From positions 237,164 through 301,163 of the forward strand of contig BROG01000807.1 in NCBI GenBank assembly GCA_030159075.1: DNA of 64,000 bases, read 5' to 3'. The notes beneath the pieces were generated by a model, which saw only the letters and a program-made list of their open reading frames with translations, ran no database searches and was not told where the DNA came from. Shown in pieces: positions 1 through 15,990 of this stretch (position 1 is the stretch's first letter; the number at the start of each line of letters is the position of its first letter). The DNA comes from Atrina japonica. Lineage: Eukaryota > Mollusca > Bivalvia > Pterioida > Pinnidae. Both the position numbers and the translations under genes were made by a program.

Positions 1-3000
1 GACAGTGAACACAATGATATGATGACAAATAATAATATTTATATGAGAATTAATACAATATAACAATGAATACAATGATATGACATGAATCTTCATTGAT
101 ATGACAATGAACATATTATGACAATGAAAACAATGAACATGGCATTATGAACATAATTATATGAGAATTAACACAATGATATGATAATGGATCACATTAA
201 TATGACAATGAAACACATTGATATGAAAATGAACACATTTACATGACAATGAACAGAATTATCTGTCATATTAACCACATTGATACGAAAATGAAACATA
301 TTATGACAATGATATGACAATGAACACAATGATATGACAATGAACATAATATGACAATGAACACAATGACATGACAATGAACACATTGCTATGAAAATGA
401 ACACAATATTATCACAGTGTATACAATATGACAATTAACCACAATTATATAACAATGAACACTATGACAATGAACACAATCATATGACAATAAACACATG
501 GTATGACAATGAACACAATGATATAACAATGAACACAATGATATGACAATGAACAAAATTGATAATACAATCGTTGGAATGGTATGACAATGAACACAAT
601 GATATGACATTGAGCACAATGATATGACATTGAGCACAATGATATGAGAATGAACCACATTCAAATGACAATGAATACAATATGAAAATGAACACAATGA
701 TATGACAATGAACACAATGATATAACAGTCACCACAATGATATGATGACAATGAACAATATCTATATGACAATTAATACTATATGACAATGAATACAATG
801 ATATGACAATGAACTTCATTGATATGACAATGAACACAATGACATGACAATGAACACATTGCTATGAAAATGAACACAATATTATTACAGTGTACACAAT
901 GATATGACAAAGAACCACAATGATATGACAATGAACACTATGAAAATGAACACAATCATATGACAATAAACACATAGTATGACAATGAACACAATGATAT
1001 ATAACAATGAACACAATCATACGACAATCAACAAAATTGATATTACAATCATTGTAATGATATGACAATAAACCACATTCATATGACAATGAACACAATA
1101 ATATGACATCGAACACAATGATATGACATTGAGCACAATGATATGAGAATGAACCACATTCAAATGACAATGAATACAATATGAAAATGAACACAATGAT
1201 ATAACAATGAACACAATAATATGACAATGAACACAATGATATGACAGTGAACACAATGATATATGATGACAATGAACAAATATCTATATGACAAATAATA
1301 CTATATGACAATGAATACAATGATATGACAATGAACTTCACTGATATGACAATGAACATAATATGACAATGAGCACAATGACATGGCAATGAACATAATG
1401 ATATGAGAATGAACAATATTTATATGAGAATTAATACAATATCACAATGAATACAATGATATGACAATGAACTTCATTGATATGACAATGGACATGATAT
1501 GACAATGAGCACAATGATATGACAGTGGACACAATGATATGATGACAATGAATAATATTCATATGAGAATTAATACAATATCACAATGAATACAAAGATA
1601 TGACAATGAACTTCATTGATATGACAATGAACATATTATGACAATGAGAACAATGACATGGCAATGAACATAATCATATGGGAATGAACACAATGATATG
1701 ACAATAAACACAATATGTGAAAAAACACATTGATATGATAATGGATCACATTATATGACAATGAAACACATTGATATGAAAATGAATACAATTTCATGAC
1801 AATGAACACAATTATCTGTCATATTAACCACATTGATATGAAAATGAAAACACATTATGATATTGATATGACAATGAACACAATGATATGACAATAAACC
1901 ACATTGATATGACAATGAACACTGATATGACAATAAACCACAGTGATATGACAATTAACACAATGATATGACAATAAACCACATTGATATGACAATGAAC
2001 ACAATATGACAATAAACCACATTGATATGACAATGAACACAATATGACAATAAACCACATTGATATGATAATGAACATAATATGACAATGAACACAATGT
2101 CATGATGTGGCAGTGAACACAATGATATCTATATGACAATCAATACTATATGACAATGAATGCAATGGTATAACAATGAACTTCATTGATATGACAATGA
2201 ACATAATATGACAAGAGCACAATGACATGGCAATGAACACAATGGTATGACAATGAACACAATATGTGAATGAACACATTGATATGACAATGGATCACAT
2301 TAATATGACAATGAAACACATTGATATGAAAATGAACACAATGATATGACAATTAAATAGATTGATATGACAATAAAAACATTGATATGAAAATAAACAT
2401 AATGATATGGCAAAGAACACAATGATATAACAATGAACACAATGACATGACAATGAACTACATTGATATGACAAAGAACATGATATGACAAAGAACCACA
2501 TTAAGGAACATAATATGACAATGATCACAATGACATGGCAATGAACACATTGATATAAAAATGAACACAGTGAACACAATGATATGACAATGAACACAGT
2601 ATGACAATGAATACAATGATATGATGATGAACCATAATGATATGGCAATGGAACACATTGACATGACAATGAACACAATGATATGACATAGAATACAATG
2701 ATATGACAATGAACACAATGATATGATGATGATCACAATGATATGACAATTAACACTATGACAATAAAGAACATTAATATAATGACAATGAACACAATAT
2801 GACAAAGAACACAATGATATGATGATAATGAACACATATACATGTATATGACAATAAAACAATGATATGACAATGCACACAATGATATAACAATAATCAC
2901 ATGATATGACAATGAGTGCAATGTTATGACATTAAAACACAATTATATGACAATGAACACAATATTATGACCATGAACACAATGATATGACAATGAACCA

Positions 3001-6000
3001 TATTGATATGACAAGGAAAACAATATGTCAATGAATACAATGATATGACAATGAACCACAATGATATGGCAATGAAACACATCGATACGACAGTGAACAC
3101 AATGATTTGAAAATGAACCACATTAATATGACAATGAACACAATGATATAACAATGAACACAATGATATGACATTTGAGCACAATGGTATGACAATGAAC
3201 ACATTCAAATGACAATGAATATGAATACAATATGACAATGAACACACTGATATGACAATGAACACAATGATATGACAGTGAACACAATGATATGATGACA
3301 AATAATAATATTTATATGAGAATTAATACAATATAACAATGAATACAATGATATGACATGAACTTCATTGATATGACAATGAACATATTATGACAATGAA
3401 AACAATGACATGGCTATGAACATAATTATATGAGAATTAACACAATGATATGATAATGGATCACATTAATATGACAATGAAACACATTGATATGAAAATG
3501 AACACATTTACATGACAATGAACAGAATTATCTGTCATATTAACCACATTGATACGAAAATGAAACATATTATGACAATGAACATAATATGACAATGAAC
3601 ACAATGACATGACAATGAACACATTGCTATGAAAATGAACACAATATTATCACAGTGTATACAATATGACAATTAACCACAATTATATAACAATGAACAC
3701 TATGACAATGAACACAATCATATGACAATAAACACATGGTATGACAATGAACAAAATTGATAATACAATCGTTGGAATGGTATGACAATGAACACAATGA
3801 TATGACATTGAGCACAATGATATGACATTGAGCACAATGATATGAGAATGAACCACATTCAAATGACAATGAATACAATATGAAAATGAACACAATGATA
3901 TGACAATGAACACAATGATATAACAGTCACCACAATGATATGATGACAATGAACAATATCTATATGACAATTAATACTATATGACAATGAATACAATGAT
4001 ATGACAATGAACTTCATTGATATGACAATGAACACAATGACATGACAATGAACACATTGCTATGAAAATGAACACAATATTATTACAGTGTACACAATGA
4101 TATGACAAAGAACCACAATGATATGACAATGAACACTATGAAAATGAACACAATCATATGACAATAAACACATAGTATGACAATGAACACAATGATATAA
4201 CAATGAACACAATCATACGACAATCAACAAAATTGATATTACAATCATTGTAATGATATGACAATAAACCACATTCATATGACAATGAACACAATAATAT
4301 GACATCGAACACAATGATATGACATTGAGCACAATGATATGAAAATGAACCACATTCAAATGACAATGAATACAATATGAAAATGAACACAATGATATGA
4401 CAATGAACACAATAATATGACAATGAACACAATGATATGACAGTGAACACAATGATATGATGACAATGAACAATATCTATATGACAAATAATACTATATG
4501 ACAATGAATACAATGATATGACAATGAACTTCACTGATATGACAATGAACATAATATGACAATGAGCACAATGACATGGCAATGAACATAATGATATGAG
4601 AATGAACAATATTTATATGAGAATTAATACAATATCACAATGAATACAATGATATGACAATGAACTTCATTGATATGACAATAGACATGATATGACAATG
4701 AGCACAATGATATGACAGTGGACACAATGATATGATGACAATGAATAATATTCATATGAGAATTAATACAATAACACAATGAATACAAAGATATGACAAT
4801 GAACTTCATTGATATGACAATGAACATATTATGACAATGAGAACAATGACATGGCAATGAACATAATCATATGGGAATGAACACAATGATATGACAATAA
4901 ACACAATATGTGAAAAAACACATTGATATGATAATGGATCACATTAATATGACAATGAAACACATTGATATGAAAATGAATACAATTTCATGACAATGAA
5001 CACAATTATCTGTCATATTAACCACATTGATATGAAAATGAAACACATTATGATATTGATATGACAATGAACACAATGATATGACAATAAACCACATTGA
5101 TATGACAATGAACACTGATATGACAATAAACCACATTGATATGACAATTAACACAATGATATGACAATAAACCACATTGATATGACAATGAACACAATAT
5201 GACAATAAACCACATTGATATGACAATGAACACAATATGACAATAAACCACATTGATATGATAATGAACATAATATGACAATGAACACAATGCCATGATG
5301 TGGCAGTGAACACAATGATATCTATATGACAATCAATACTATATGACAATGAATACAGTGATATGACAATGAACTTCATTGATATGACAATGAACATTAT
5401 ATGACAATGAGCACAATGGCATAGCAATGAACATAATGATATGAGAATGAACACAATGGTATTACAATGAAATCAATATGTGAATGAACACATTGATATG
5501 ACAATGGATCACATTAATATGACAATGAAACGCATTGATATGAAAATGAACAAAATTATATGACAATGAACACAATGATATGACAATCAACCAGATTGCT
5601 ATGACAATGAAACACATTGATATAAAGATAAACATAATGATATGGCAATGAACATAATGATATGGCGATGAACCACATTCATATGACAATGAACACAATG
5701 ATATAACAATGAACACAATGATATGACATTGAGCACAATGATATAACAATGAACCACATTCAAATGATAATGAATACAATGTGACAATGACACAATAATA
5801 TGACAATGAACATGATGATATTACAATGACCACAATGATATGACAATGAACACAATGATATGACAGTAAACACAATGATCTGATGACAATGAACAATATT
5901 CATATGAGAATGAATACTATATGACAATGAATAAATGATATGACAATGAACTTCACTGATAAGACAATGAACATAATATCACAATGAGCACAATGACATG

Positions 6001-9000
6001 GCAATGAACATAATGATATGAGAATGAACAGAATGATATGACAATGAACACAATATGTGATTGAACACATTGATATGACAATTGATCACATTAATATGAG
6101 AATGAAACACATTGATATGAAAATGAACATAATTATATGACAATGAACACAATGATATGACAATTAACCAGATTGATATGACAATGAAACACATTGATAT
6201 GAAAATGAGCATAATGATATGGCAAAGAACACAATGATATAACAATGAACACAATGGCATGACAATGAACCACATTGATATGACAATGAACATGATATGA
6301 CAAAGAACCACATTGATATGATAATGAACATATTATGACAATGAAAACAATGACATGGCTATGAACATAATTATATGAGAATGAACACAATGATATGACA
6401 ATGGATCACATTAATATGACAATGAAACACATTGATATGAAAATGAACACATTTACATGACAATGAACAGAATTATCTGTCATATTAACCACATTGATAC
6501 GAAAATGAAACATATTATGACAATGATATGACAATGAACACAATGATATGACAATGAACATAATATGACAATGAACACAATGACATGACAATGAACACAT
6601 TGCTATGAAAATGAACACAAATATTATCACAGTGTATACAATATGACAATTAACCACCATTATATAACAATGAACACTATGACAATGAACACAATCATAT
6701 GACAATAAACACATGGTATGACAATGAACACAATGATATAACAATGAACACAATGATATGACAATGAACAAAATTGATAATACAATCGTTGGAATGATAT
6801 GACAATGAACACAATGATATGAGAATGAACCACATTCAAATGACAATGAATACAATGATATGACAATGAACACAATGATATAACAGTCACCACAATGATA
6901 TGATGACAATGAACAATATCTATATGACAATTAATACTATATGACAATGAATACAATGATATGACAATGAATACAATGATATGACAATGAACTTCATTGA
7001 TATGACAATGAACACAATGACATGACAATGAACACATTGCCATGAAAATGAACACAATATTATTACAGAGTACACAATGATATGACAAAGAACCACAATG
7101 ATATGACAATTAACACTATGAAAATGAACACACTCATATGACAATAAACACATAGTATGACAATGAACACAATGATATAACAATGAACACAATCATACGA
7201 CAATCAACAAAATTGATATTACAATCATTGTAATGATATGACAATAAACCACATTCATATGACAATGAACACAATAATATGACATCGAACACAATGATAT
7301 GACATTGAGCACAATGATATGAGAATGAACCACATTCAAATGACAATGAATACAATATGAAAATGAACACAATGATATGACAATGAACACAATAATATGA
7401 CAATGAACACAATGATATGACAGTGAACACAATGATATGATGACAATGAACAATATCTATATGACAAATAATACTATATGACAATGAATACAATGATATG
7501 ACAATGAACATAATATGACAATGAGCACAATGATACGAGAATGAACAATATTTATATGAGAATTGATACAATATCACAATGAATACAATGATATGACAAT
7601 GAACTTCATTGATATGACAATGGACATGATGATATTACATTGACCACAATGATATGACAATGAACACAATGATATGACAGTGAACACAATGATCTGATGA
7701 CAATGAACAATATTCATATGAGAATGAATACTATATGACAATGAATACAATGATATGACAATGAACTTCATTGATATGACAATGGACATGATATGACAAT
7801 GAGCACAATGATATGACAGTGGACACAATGATATGATGACAATGAATAATATTCATATGAGAATTAATACAAGATCACAATGAATACAAAGATATGACAA
7901 TGAACTTCATTGATATGACAACGAACATATTATGACAATGAGAACAATGACATGGCAATGAACATAATCATATGGGAATGAACACAATGATATGACAATA
8001 AACACAATATGTGATAAAACACATTGATATGATAATGGATCACATTAATATGACAATGAAACACATTGATATGAAAATGAATACAATTTCATGACAATGA
8101 ACACAATTATTTGTCATATTAACCACATTAATATGAAAATGAAACACATTATGATATTGATATGACAATGAACACAATGATATGACAATAAACCACATTG
8201 ATATGACAATGAACACTGATATGACAATAAACCACATTGATATGACAATTAACACAATGATATGACAATAAACCACATTGATATGACAATGAACACAATA
8301 TGACAATAAACCACAATGAGATGACAATGAACACAATATGACAATAAACCACATTGATATGATAATGAACATAATATGACAATAAACACAATGCCATGAT
8401 GTGGCAGTGAACACAATGATATCTATATGACAATCAATACTATATGACAATGAATACAATGATATGACAATGAACTTCATTGATATGACAATGAACATTA
8501 TATGACAATGAGCACAATGGCATAGCAATGAACATAATGATATGAGAATGAACACAATGGTATTACAATGAAATCAATATGTGAATGAACACATTGATAT
8601 GACAATGGATCACATTAATATGACAATGAAACACATTGATATGAAAATGAACAAAATTATATGACAATGAACACAATGATATGACAATCAACCAGATTGC
8701 TATGACAATGAAACACATTGATATGAAAATGAGCATAATGATATGGCAAAGAACACAATGATATAACAATGAACACAATGACATGACAATGAACCACATT
8801 GATATGACAATGAACATGATATGACAAAGAACCACATTGATATGATAAGGAACATAATATGACAATGATCACAATGACATGGCAATGAACACATTGATAT
8901 ATAGAAATGAACACAGTGAACACAATGATATGACAATGAATCACATTCATATGACAATGAACACAGTATGACAATGAATACAATGATATGATGATGAACC

Positions 9001-9830
9001 ATAATGATATGGCAATGGAACACATTGACATGGCAATGAACACAATGATATGACATAGAATACAATGATATGACAATGAACACAATGATATGATGATGAT
9101 CACAATGATATGACAATTAACACTATGACAATAAAGAACATTGATATAATGACAATGAACACAATGATATGACAATAAAACAATGATATGACAATGCACA
9201 CAATGATATGACAATGAACACAATTATATAACAATAATCACATGATATGACAATGAGCGCAATGTTATGACATTAAAACACAATTATATGACAATGAACA
9301 CAATATTATGACCATGAACACAATGATATGACAATGAACTATATTGATATGACAAGGAAAACAATATGTCAATGAATACAATGATATGACAATGAACCAC
9401 AATGATATGGCAATGAACCACAATGATATGGCAATGAAACACATCGATACGACAGTGAACACAATGATTTGAAAATGAACCACATTGACATGATAATGAA
9501 CACAGTATGACAAGAACACAATTATATAACAATAAATACATATGACATTGAGCACAATGTTATGACAATAAAACACATTGATATGACAATGAATACAATT
9601 ATATGACAATGAGCACAATGAACACATCAACACAATGGTATGACAATGAACACAATATGACAACAAACAATTGATATGGTATTTAACACATGATATGACA
9701 ATGAACCACATTGATATGACAATGATACCACTTTGACAATAGAAAGATACCATACTGAAATGATAATGAATAAAATGAACCACACTGATTCAACAATGAA
9801 CCATAATGATATTACCATGAACTACAATGG
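1..9830. repeat. Satellite block A, ~20-bp unit with higher-order structure
   Basis: This is an almost uninterrupted tandem array of a ~20-bp unit close to ACAATGATATGACAATGAAC, with many 1-4 bp indels and substitutions. Landmark variants show a larger period. The rare variant ATCTGTCATATTAACCACAT occurs at about 261, 1814, 3530, 5008, 6475 and 8109 and alternates between two contexts, so each context recurs every ~3.0-3.3 kb. The array already occupies base 1, so it extends left of the window. Units degenerate between about 9640 and 9830. The minus strand of the unit has no stop codon in any frame, which explains the long Cys/His/Ile-rich open frames here. I see no gene. Confidence 0.97.
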
Positions 9831-11061
9831 TTCTACATTGACCCACAATGACACTACAATGACCCACAATGATACTACAATGACCCACAATGATACTACA
9901 ATGATATAACAATGATACTACAATGATATAACAATGATACTACAATGACCCACAATGATACTACAATGACCCACAATGATACTACAATGACCCACAATGA
10001 TACTACAATGATATAACAATGACACTACAATGACCCACAATGATACTACAATGACCCACAATGATACTACAATGATATAACAATGACACTACAATGACCC
10101 ACAATGATACTACAATGACCCACAATGATACTACAATGATATAACAATGACACTACAATGACCCACAATGATACTACAATGACCCACAATGATACTACAA
10201 TGATATAACAATGACACTACAATGACCCACAATGATACTACAATGACCCACAATGATACTACAATGACCCACAATGATACTACAATGATATAACAATGAT
10301 ACTACAATGACCCACAATGATACTACAATGATATAACAATGATACTACAATGACCCACAATGATACTACAATGATATAACAATGATACTACAATGACCCA
10401 CAATGATACTACAATGATATAACAATGATACTACAATGACCCACAATGATACTACAATGACCCACAATGATACTACAATGATATAACAATGATACTACAA
10501 TGACCCACAATGACACTACAATGACCCACAATGATACTACAATGATATAACAATGATACTACAATGATATAACAATGATACTACAATGATATAACAATGA
10601 TACTACAATGACCCACAATGATACTACAATGATATAACAACGATACTACAATGATATAACAATGATACTACAATGACCCACAATGACACTACAATGACCC
10701 ACAATGATACTACAATGATATAACAATGATACTACAATGATATAACAATGATACTACAATGACCCACAATGATACTACAATGACCCACAATGACACTACA
10801 ATGACCCACAATGACACTACAATGACCCACAATGATACTACAATGATATAACAATGATACTACAATGACCCACAATGACACTACAATGACCCACAATGAC
10901 ACTACAATGACCCACAATGATACTACAATGATATAACAATGATACTACAATGACCCACAATGACACTACAATGACCCACAATGACACTACAATGACCCAC
11001 AATGATACTACAATGATATAACAATGATACTACAATGATATAACAATGATACTACAATGAT
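9831..11061. repeat. Satellite block B, alternating 21/22-bp units
   Basis: This array mixes two unit types, TGATACTACAATGACCCACAA (21 bp) and a 22-bp form in which GACCCA is replaced by GATATAA. It is much more homogeneous than block A. It shares the CAATGATA core with the blocks on both sides, so it looks like a younger amplification of the same ancestral repeat. No coding content is seen. Confidence 0.96.
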
Positions 11062-11866
11062 ATAACAATAAACCCCAATATACTACAGTGAACCACAATG
11101 ATACTATTATGATATAACAATGAACCAGAATGATACTACAATGATATAACAATGAACCACAATGATTCTACCGTGAACCACAATGATACTACAGTAAACC
11201 ACAATGATTCTACCGTTAACCACAATGATACTACAATATACCACAATGATACTACAATGACACTACAATGATACTATAGTGAACCACAATGATACTACAA
11301 TATACCACAATGATACTACAGTGAATCACAATGATTCTACCGTGAACCACAATGATACTACAATATACCACAATGACACTACAATGATACTATAGTGAAC
11401 CACAATGATACTACAATATACCACAATGATACTACAGTGAACCACAATGATTCTACCGTGAACCACAATGATACTACAATATACCACAATGATACTACAA
11501 TGACACTACAATGATACTATAGTGAACCACAATGATACTACAATATACCACAATGACACTACAATGATACTATAGTGAACCACAATGATACTACAATATT
11601 CCATAATGATACTATAGTGAACCAGAAGGATACAACAGTGAACCACAATGATACTAGTGAATTGCAATGATACAACAGTGAACCAGAAGGATACAACAGT
11701 GAACCACAATGATACTAGTGATCCACAATGATACTAGTGAACCATAGTGATACTTCAGTGAACCAGAATGATACTACAGTGAACCATGATGATACTAGTG
11801 AACCATAGTGATACTTCAGTGAACCACAATGATATTAGTGAACCACAATGATACTAGTGAACCATA
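11062..11866. repeat. Satellite block C, first part, ~21-bp unit
   Basis: Tandem units are close to TGAACCACAATGATACTACAG, with variants TATACCACAATGATACTACA and TGAACCAGAAGGATACAACA. The change from block B is gradual, through mixed units at about 11050-11170. At 11867 the array switches abruptly to non-repetitive DNA. Confidence 0.95.
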
Positions 11867-12328
11867 GTACATTCATGCCTTCTTTTGTTTCAATCCATTC
11901 AGTGGTTCTTTAGAGGAAGTTGAAAATCTAAAATGTTGACAGATGGACGACAGACTAAAGGGATGGTAATAGTGAGAGGAACTTGAACAAGTATTATTGA
12001 ACTTGTTTTAAGTACCAGTGAAATATAAAAGATATATCACATATGTTAATGCAATATTACAGGAGAAAGTCATTACAACTGTTGGTAGGGGTCATGATAA
12101 GTTTTTACAGCAGTTTAAACGATTTATATATGACTCAAACCTGCATGATGGCATCATTAGAGTGTGATTACTGTTTGTTCAAAGAAGTAAACCACACATG
12201 AAGACTTCCTACATGTATAACTCTGGAAAATATACATTTCAGCCGTAATTGAACTAATCAAAGATCTTATTACTGGAAATATAAAGCAACATATCAAATT
12301 TAACAAAATTTGAAGAAAATAAAATAAC
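11867..12328. repeat. Copy of array-flank sequence inside the satellite
   Basis: This 462-bp stretch of complex sequence interrupts block C. It matches 15371-15833 along its whole length, in the same orientation, with only a handful of substitutions that I can see (for example GTTGG/GCTGG and ACGATTT/ACGGTTT). The array resumes immediately at 12329. The second copy lies just outside the right edge of the satellite, so this looks like a duplicated array/flank segment rather than a transposon. Confidence 0.93.
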
Positions 12329-15057
12329 AATGATACTATAGTGAACCAGAAGGATACAACAGTGAACCACAATGATACTAGTGAATTGCAATGATACAAC
12401 AGTGAACCAGAAGGATACAACAGTGAACCACAATGATACTAGTGATTCACAATGATACTAGTGAACCATAGTGATACTTCAGTGAACCAGAACCACAATG
12501 ATACTAGTGAACCATAGTGATACTTCAGTGAACCACAATGATATTAGTGAACCACAATGATACTGATGAACCATAGTGATACTTCAGTGAACCACAATGA
12601 TATTAGTGAACCACAATGATACTAGTGAACCATAGTGATACTTCAGTGAACCAGAATGATACTACAGTGAACCACAATGATATTACAGTGAGCCACAAGG
12701 ATACTACAGTGAACCAAAATGATACTACAGTGAATCACAATGATACTATAGTGAACCACAATGATACTAGTGCACCAGTGATACTACAGTGAGCCACAAG
12801 GATACTACAGTGAACCAAAATGATACTACAGTGAACCATAATGATACTACAGTGAACCATAATGATACTATAGTGAACCACAATGAAACTAGAGTGAACC
12901 ACAATGATACAATATACCACAATGATACTTCAGTGAACCACAAGGATACTACAGTGAACCACAATGATACTAAAGTGAATCACAATGATACTATAGAGAA
13001 CCACAATGATACTAGTGCACCAGTGATACCTCAGTGAACCACAATGATACTATAGTGAACCACAATGATACTAGTGAACCACAATGATACTACAGCGAGC
13101 CACAGTGATAGTATAGTGAACCATAATGATACTAGTGAACCACAATGATACTACAGGGAACCATAATGATATTACAATGTACCACAATGATACTATAGTG
13201 AATCACAATGATACTACAATGATACTAGTGAACCACAATGATACTACAATGATACTACCGTGAACCACAATGATACTACAATGATACTAGTGAATCACAA
13301 TGATACTACAATGAAGCACAATGATAGTAGTGAGCCACAATTATACTAGTGAACCATAGTGATAATTCAGTGAACCAGAATGATACTACAGTGAACCACA
13401 ATGATACTAGTGAACCACAATGATACAACAGTGAACCAGAAGGATACAACAGTGAACCACAATGATACTAATGAACCAAAATGATACAACAGTGAACCAG
13501 AATGATACTACAGTGAACCACAATGATACTACAGTGAACCAGAAGGATACAACAGTGAACCACAATGATACTAATGAACCAAAATGATACAACAGTGAAC
13601 CAGAAGGATACAACAGTGAACCACAATGATACTAATGAACCAAAATGATACAACAGTGAACCAGAATGATACTACAGTGAGCCACAAGGATACTACAGTG
13701 AACCAAAATGATACTACAGTGAACCATAATGATACTATAGTGAACCACAATGAAACTAGAGTGAACCACAATGATACAATATACCACAATGATACTTCAG
13801 TGAACCACAAGGATACTACAGTGAACCACAATGATACTAAAGTGAATCACAATGATACTATAGAGAACCACAATGATACTAGTGCACCAGTGATACCTCA
13901 GTGAACCACAATGATACTATAGTGAACCACAATGATACTAGTGAACCACAATGATACTACAGTGAGCCACAGTGATAGTATAGTGAACCATAATGATACT
14001 AGTGAACCACAATGATACTACAGGGAACCATAATGATATTACAATGTACCACAATGATACTATAGTGAATCACAATGATACTACAATGATACTAGTGAAC
14101 CACAATGATACTACAATGATACTACCATGAACCACAATGATACTACAATGATACTAGTGAATCACAATGATACTACAATGAAGCACAATGATAGTAGTGA
14201 GCCACAATTATACTAGTGAACCATAGTGATAATTCAGTGAACCAGAATGATACTACAGTGAACCACAATGATACTAGTGAACCCACAATGATACTAATGA
14301 ACCAAAATGATACAACAGTGAACCAGAATGATACTACAGTGAACCACAATGATACTACAGTGAACCATAATGATACTACAGTGAACCAGAAGGATACAAC
14401 AGTGAACCACAATGATACTAATGAACCAGAAGGATACAACAGTGAACCACAATGATACTAATGAACCAAAATGATACAACAGTGAACCACAATGATACTA
14501 CAGTGAGCCACAAGGATACTACAGTGAACCAAAATGATACTACAGTTAAACATAATGATACTACAGTGAACCATAATGATACTATAGTGAACCACAATGA
14601 AACTAGAGTGAACCACAATGATACAATATACCACAATGATACTTCAGTGAACCACAAGGATACTACAGTGAACCACAATGATACTAGTGAATCACAATGA
14701 TACTATAGTGAACCACAATGATACTAGTGCACCAGTGATACTTCAGTGAACCAGAATATTAGTGTACCACAATGATACTAGTGAACCACAATGATACTAC
14801 AGTGAACCACAATGATACTAGTGCACAAGTGATACTTCAGTGAACCACAATGATACTAGTGAACCACAATGATACTACAGTGAACCACAATGATACTACA
14901 GTGAACCACAATCAATTTAGTGAACCACAATGATACTACAGTGAACCATAATGATACTATAGTGAACCACAATGATACTACAATGATACTAGTGAATCAC
15001 AATGATACTACAATGAAGCACAATGATAGTACAGTGAACCACGATGAAATGATACTA
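12329..15057. repeat. Satellite block C, second part, 21-bp unit with ~0.85-kb higher-order copies
   Basis: 21-bp units (TGAACCACAATGATACTACAG type) continue here. A recognisable run of variants beginning GAGCCACAAGGATACTACAG recurs near 12790, 13680 and 14506, a higher-order period of ~0.83-0.89 kb. Because 21 is divisible by 3, both strands can stay open and encode heptads such as NHNDTTV (plus) and VSLWFTV (minus). I treat these as by-products. The array ends near 15057. Confidence 0.94.
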
Positions 15058-15107
15058 TAAATATTGAACATGTGTGTATTTCCCATATGGTCCTACTGGT
15101 ATTTAAC

Positions 15108-15295
15108 TTAAGGGGAAGAAGGACACCTGGTCACGTGACCAGAATGTCAATACAGTAATCTTATGTGAATATCCCAAATATACCCACGAATGTGCCAGAT
15201 TATTAATTAATCTAATATATACATTCATAGTTAATAAGTATGCAAAAATAAAGAAAGTTTTTTTGTACACCCCAGGGTACCCTTCTTCCCCTTAA
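15108..15295. mobile_element. piggyBac-like MITE flanked by TTAA
   Basis: Inverted termini GGGGAAGAAGG (from 15112) and CCTTCTTCCCC (to 15291) are flanked on both sides by TTAA, the target-site signature of piggyBac elements. The 180-bp interior has no coding capacity and includes the 12-bp palindrome GGTCACGTGACC. The name is inferred from the TTAA duplication; the terminal sequence was not matched to a named family. Confidence 0.65.
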
Positions 15296-15370
15296 CCCAG
15301 CTGTTGGCCATCTTCATCTTGAATGACATGTTGGCACCAAAGTAATGATACTTGGTCAGTACCTTGTACA

Positions 15371-15833
15371 GTACATTCATGCCTTCTTTTGTTTCAATCC
15401 ATTCAGTGGTTCTTTAGAGGAAGTTGAAAATCTAAAATGTTGACAGATGGACGACAGACTAAAGGGATGGTAATAGTGAGAGGAACTTGAACAAGTATTA
15501 TTGAACTTGTTTTAAGTACCAGTGAAATATAAAAGATATATCACATATGTTAGTGCAATATTACAGGAGAAAGTCATTACAACTGCTGGTAGGGGTCATG
15601 ATAAGTTTTTACAGCAGTTTAAACGGTTTATATATGACTCAAACCTGCATGATGGCATCATTAGAGTGTGATTACTGTTTGTTCAAAGAAGTAAACCACA
15701 CATGAAGACTTCCTACATGTATAACTCTGGAAAATATACATTTCAGCCGTAATTGAACTAATCAAAGATCTTATTACTGGAAATATAAAGCAACATATCA
15801 AATTTAACAAAATTTGAAGAAAAAAAAATAACA
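15371..15833. repeat. Outer copy of the 462-bp flank duplication
   Basis: This copy is near-identical to 11867-12328. It sits about 310 bp beyond the right edge of the satellite and continues into unique sequence after AAAAATAACA, whereas the inner copy runs straight back into 21-bp satellite units. The outer copy is probably the original. Confidence 0.93.
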
Positions 15834-15990
15834 TCTCTGAGCATAAAAAAACCCAGGAATAGTTACAACACAAACTGATAAAGCCCTGAAGTATAGGTCT
15901 ACTGAGATAAATTTGCATGTGTTTACAAACACAACCAGTCTTACTTGAATCATAAGAGGGATGACTGGTAAGTTTTCGGCACAAACATAT

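Noticed and set aside
1..9818. Dozens of minus-strand open frames of 60-188 residues rich in Cys, His, Ile and Val
   Set aside because: They follow directly from a stop-free 20-bp unit read in all three frames (a 20-residue period). Start codons and ends fall at random unit variants, and there is no conserved domain.
1..15057. CRISPR-like array of short regular repeats
   Set aside because: Units are contiguous with no unique spacers, and the context is a eukaryotic genome. This is satellite DNA.
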